Source: Puia dinghuensis (GTDB taxonomy: Bacteria > Bacteroidota > Bacteroidia > Chitinophagales > Chitinophagaceae). Taken from it: a stretch of DNA of 8,290 nt. The translations under genes were made by a program, and so were the position numbers. The first letter of the stretch is position 1. Each line of letters opens with the position of its first letter. Below the pieces are notes generated by a model. It did not search any database. It saw only the letters and a program-made list of their open reading frames with translations, and was not told where the DNA came from. Positions 7,374 to 8,290 of the stretch are shown here, piece by piece. The stretch is taken from positions 1-8,290 of the forward strand of contig JAMFRX010000105.1 of the NCBI GenBank assembly GCA_026224995.1, given 5' to 3'.

Positions 7374-7381
7374 CAAAGATA
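7374..7381 (-). promoter_or_regulatory. Candidate Bacteroidota -7 box upstream of the GH9 gene
   Basis: Read on the minus strand this is TATCTTTG, a perfect match to TAnnTTTG. It lies in the 38-bp gap between the SRPBCC stop and the GH9 ATG, 24 bases before the ATG. No TTTG or TTG sits at the expected -33 spacing, which falls inside the end of the SRPBCC gene, so the promoter is incomplete by consensus. It could let the GH9 gene be transcribed on its own as well as by read-through from the SRPBCC gene. Confidence 0.4.
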
Positions 7382-7387
7382 AAGCAG

Positions 7388-7912
7388 CTATGCTTCGCAG
7401 ATCGCCTTGAGCTTGTTGAGGCCTTTTCCGAAATCCCTATTCATATTCCGCTCGATACCGCCAAATAGCTTGACAATGTTCACGGGGTATGGCATCTTAC
7501 TCCTGATGCTCCAGCTTACACGGGTCCCGGTATTGCCCTGGCTGACCTTGAAGTCGGCAAAGCCGATGCTTTTAAAAGGACGCAGGAAGTCAACCCTTGT
7601 AGCCACTTCGCTACGGTCGGCTATTGTGAGGATCGTCTGGCTGCCCGCGCCAACATCTTTCACCGGGCTATCCCAGGAGAAGCTGGCGCCGGGCGTGCCG
7701 TCTGTGCCACTGTACTGCGCACGCATATTGGGATCCTTACCCATCCATGGGTTCCACTCATTGATGGCGTGCAATGTCCTGACGTTGCTCCATACCTTTT
7801 CCAGGGAGGCGTTGATCAGAATGGATTTTTCATAGCTCAAGGCCGTGCCGGCCAGGGCGGCGGCAATAAGGACGGCGGCGATCAGACCTAAAAGAATATA
7901 CAGTATTAGCAT
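7388..7912 (-). CDS. SRPBCC family protein (polyketide cyclase/START-like fold) with N-terminal membrane anchor
   Basis: A 174-residue protein. Residues about 2-24 (LILYILLGLIAAVLIAAALAG) form a single membrane helix. The rest matches the SRPBCC helix-grip pattern: YEKSILINASLEKVWSNVRTLHAINEWNPWM near the start (27-57), a central beta region containing GTDGTPGASFSWDS (69-82), and a final helix with NMNRDFGKGLNKLKAICE. The WNPWM motif is typical of the bacterial polyketide cyclase/dehydrase subgroup. These proteins bind hydrophobic ligands in a cavity; most have no known reaction, and none can be assigned here. The anchor suggests the ligand-binding domain is tethered to the membrane, with the side uncertain. 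The ATG at 7912 lacks a Shine-Dalgarno sequence. The gene shares a 109-bp AT-rich region with the divergent aldo/keto reductase gene. Its stop is 38 bp before the GH9 start, so the two may be co-transcribed. Confidence 0.85.
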   Translation of the reverse strand: MLILYILLGLIAAVLIAAALAGTALSYEKSILINASLEKVWSNVRTLHAINEWNPWMGKDPNMRAQYSGTDGTPGASFSWDSPVKDVGAGSQTILTIADRSEVATRVDFLRPFKSIGFADFKVSQGNTGTRVSWSIRSKMPYPVNIVKLFGGIERNMNRDFGKGLNKLKAICEA

Positions 7913-8001
7913 GGCGCAGTTTTATATGATAAATATAGAATTTTCATTTAATATAACTGACTCTCTATTTTCTTAGTATCAACCCTTTCCCCTCTTATTT
8001 G

Positions 8002-8022
8002 TACTATATGAAAACTATAGTA
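8002..8022. repeat. Inverted repeat at the aldo/keto reductase start (7-bp arms, 7-nt spacer)
   Basis: TACTATA at 8002-8008 and TATAGTA at 8016-8022 are perfect inverse copies separated by TGAAAAC. The right arm ends on the A of the reductase start codon at 8022. It could be an operator for a dimeric regulator, or an RNA hairpin that partly hides the start codon. The stem would be all A-T except one G-C pair, so an RNA hairpin would be weak and the operator reading is likelier. Chance in AT-rich DNA is also possible. The rest of the 7913-8021 gap is AT-rich and should hold the divergent promoters; I could not place them with confidence. Confidence 0.4.
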
Positions 8023-8290
8023 TGGAATACATAAGATTGGGCAACACCGGCATGACAGTTTCCCGCCTCTGCCTGGGGACGATGACCTATGGCCGGCCTA
8101 CGGAACGCTGGCCCTGGGCCCTCAACGAGGAGCAATCCCGCCCCTTTATCCAGAAAGCCCTGGAACTGGGCATCAATTTTTTCGATACCGCGGATGTCTA
8201 TACGGCAGGGGCAAGCGAAGAGGTAGTAGGCCGGGCCTTGCGGGACTTCGCTCACCGCGACGATTATGTCCTGGCGACAAAGGTTTTCAA
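8022..8290 (+). CDS. Aldo/keto reductase, YajO-like, N-terminal part (3' truncated)
   Basis: The gene starts at ATG 8022 and runs off the right edge after 89 complete codons. The protein begins MEYIRLGNTGMTVSRLCLGTM, the classic first strand of an aldo/keto reductase barrel. It continues with SSRPFI-like and ALELGINFFDTADVY segments, then SEEVVGRAL and VLATKVF. D55, Y60 and K87 occupy the positions of the conserved catalytic Asp, Tyr and Lys; the catalytic His would follow outside the window. The pattern GTMTYG...W..NEEQSRPFI..ALE.GINFFDTA...SEEVVGRALRDFA closely recalls E. coli YajO. The expected activity is NADPH-dependent reduction of an aldehyde or ketone in the cytoplasm; the substrate is unknown. 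The gene is divergent from the SRPBCC gene, and an inverted repeat touches its start codon. No Shine-Dalgarno sequence is visible. Confidence 0.92.
   Translation, partial: MEYIRLGNTGMTVSRLCLGTMTYGRPTERWPWALNEEQSRPFIQKALELGINFFDTADVYTAGASEEVVGRALRDFAHRDDYVLATKVF

Noticed and set aside
7350..7376. TTG start that would lengthen the GH9 protein by 9 residues
   Set aside because: It would put a non-signal stretch (MYIGGNFPP) before a standard signal peptide that begins at the ATG at 7349, and would overlap the candidate -7 box.
8008..8034. Eight-codon frame (MKTIVWNT) overlapping the aldo/keto reductase start, a possible leader peptide
   Set aside because: It is very short, lacks a ribosome binding site and has no run of regulatory codons. 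Chance is the simpler explanation.

Overview
The window looks like chromosomal DNA of a member of the Bacteroidota, possibly a Chitinophagaceae-type soil bacterium with fairly high GC for that phylum. The clues are coding DNA visibly above 50% GC beside AT-rich gaps, start codons without clear Shine-Dalgarno sequences, and at least one perfect match to the Bacteroidota -7 promoter box (TAnnTTTG). The protein types also fit: a soluble PAS kinase, an HHVHH/HNNHH desaturase, and a GH9 enzyme with an Ig-like domain. The phylum is an inference; there is no rRNA or marker gene here.

Layout from left to right: (1) the 3' part of a hybrid histidine kinase with an ATPase domain and two receiver domains (+), cut by the left edge; (2) a DUF3445 heme-dependent oxidative N-demethylase-like protein (-), tail-to-tail with the kinase and overlapping it by 27 bp; (3) a PAS histidine kinase of the HisKA_3/NarL type (+), divergent from the DUF3445 gene; (4) a membrane fatty acid desaturase with three histidine boxes (+), 134 bp downstream of the kinase; (5) a large secreted GH9 glucanase (-), tail-to-tail with the desaturase and only 2 bp away; (6) a membrane-anchored SRPBCC protein (-) directly upstream of the GH9 gene; (7) the first 89 codons of a YajO-like aldo/keto reductase (+), divergent from the SRPBCC gene and cut by the right edge.

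Coding density is very high. The only gene-free stretches are about 134 bp before the desaturase, 109 bp before the aldo/keto reductase, 70 bp between the DUF3445 gene and the PAS kinase, and 38 bp before the GH9 gene. I see no tRNA, rRNA, CRISPR array, insertion sequence or clear rho-independent terminator.

The genes do not form one obvious pathway. Plausible functional links are the kinase followed by the desaturase, which recalls the DesK/Des arrangement of Bacillus, and the SRPBCC-GH9 co-directional pair. No susC/susD pair lies next to the GH9 gene, so this is not a canonical polysaccharide utilisation locus within the window. I find no convincing evidence for a new multi-gene system. The most unusual signals are an octamer that recurs at four gene starts, an inverted repeat at the aldo/keto reductase start, and the uncharacterised outer modules of the GH9 protein.
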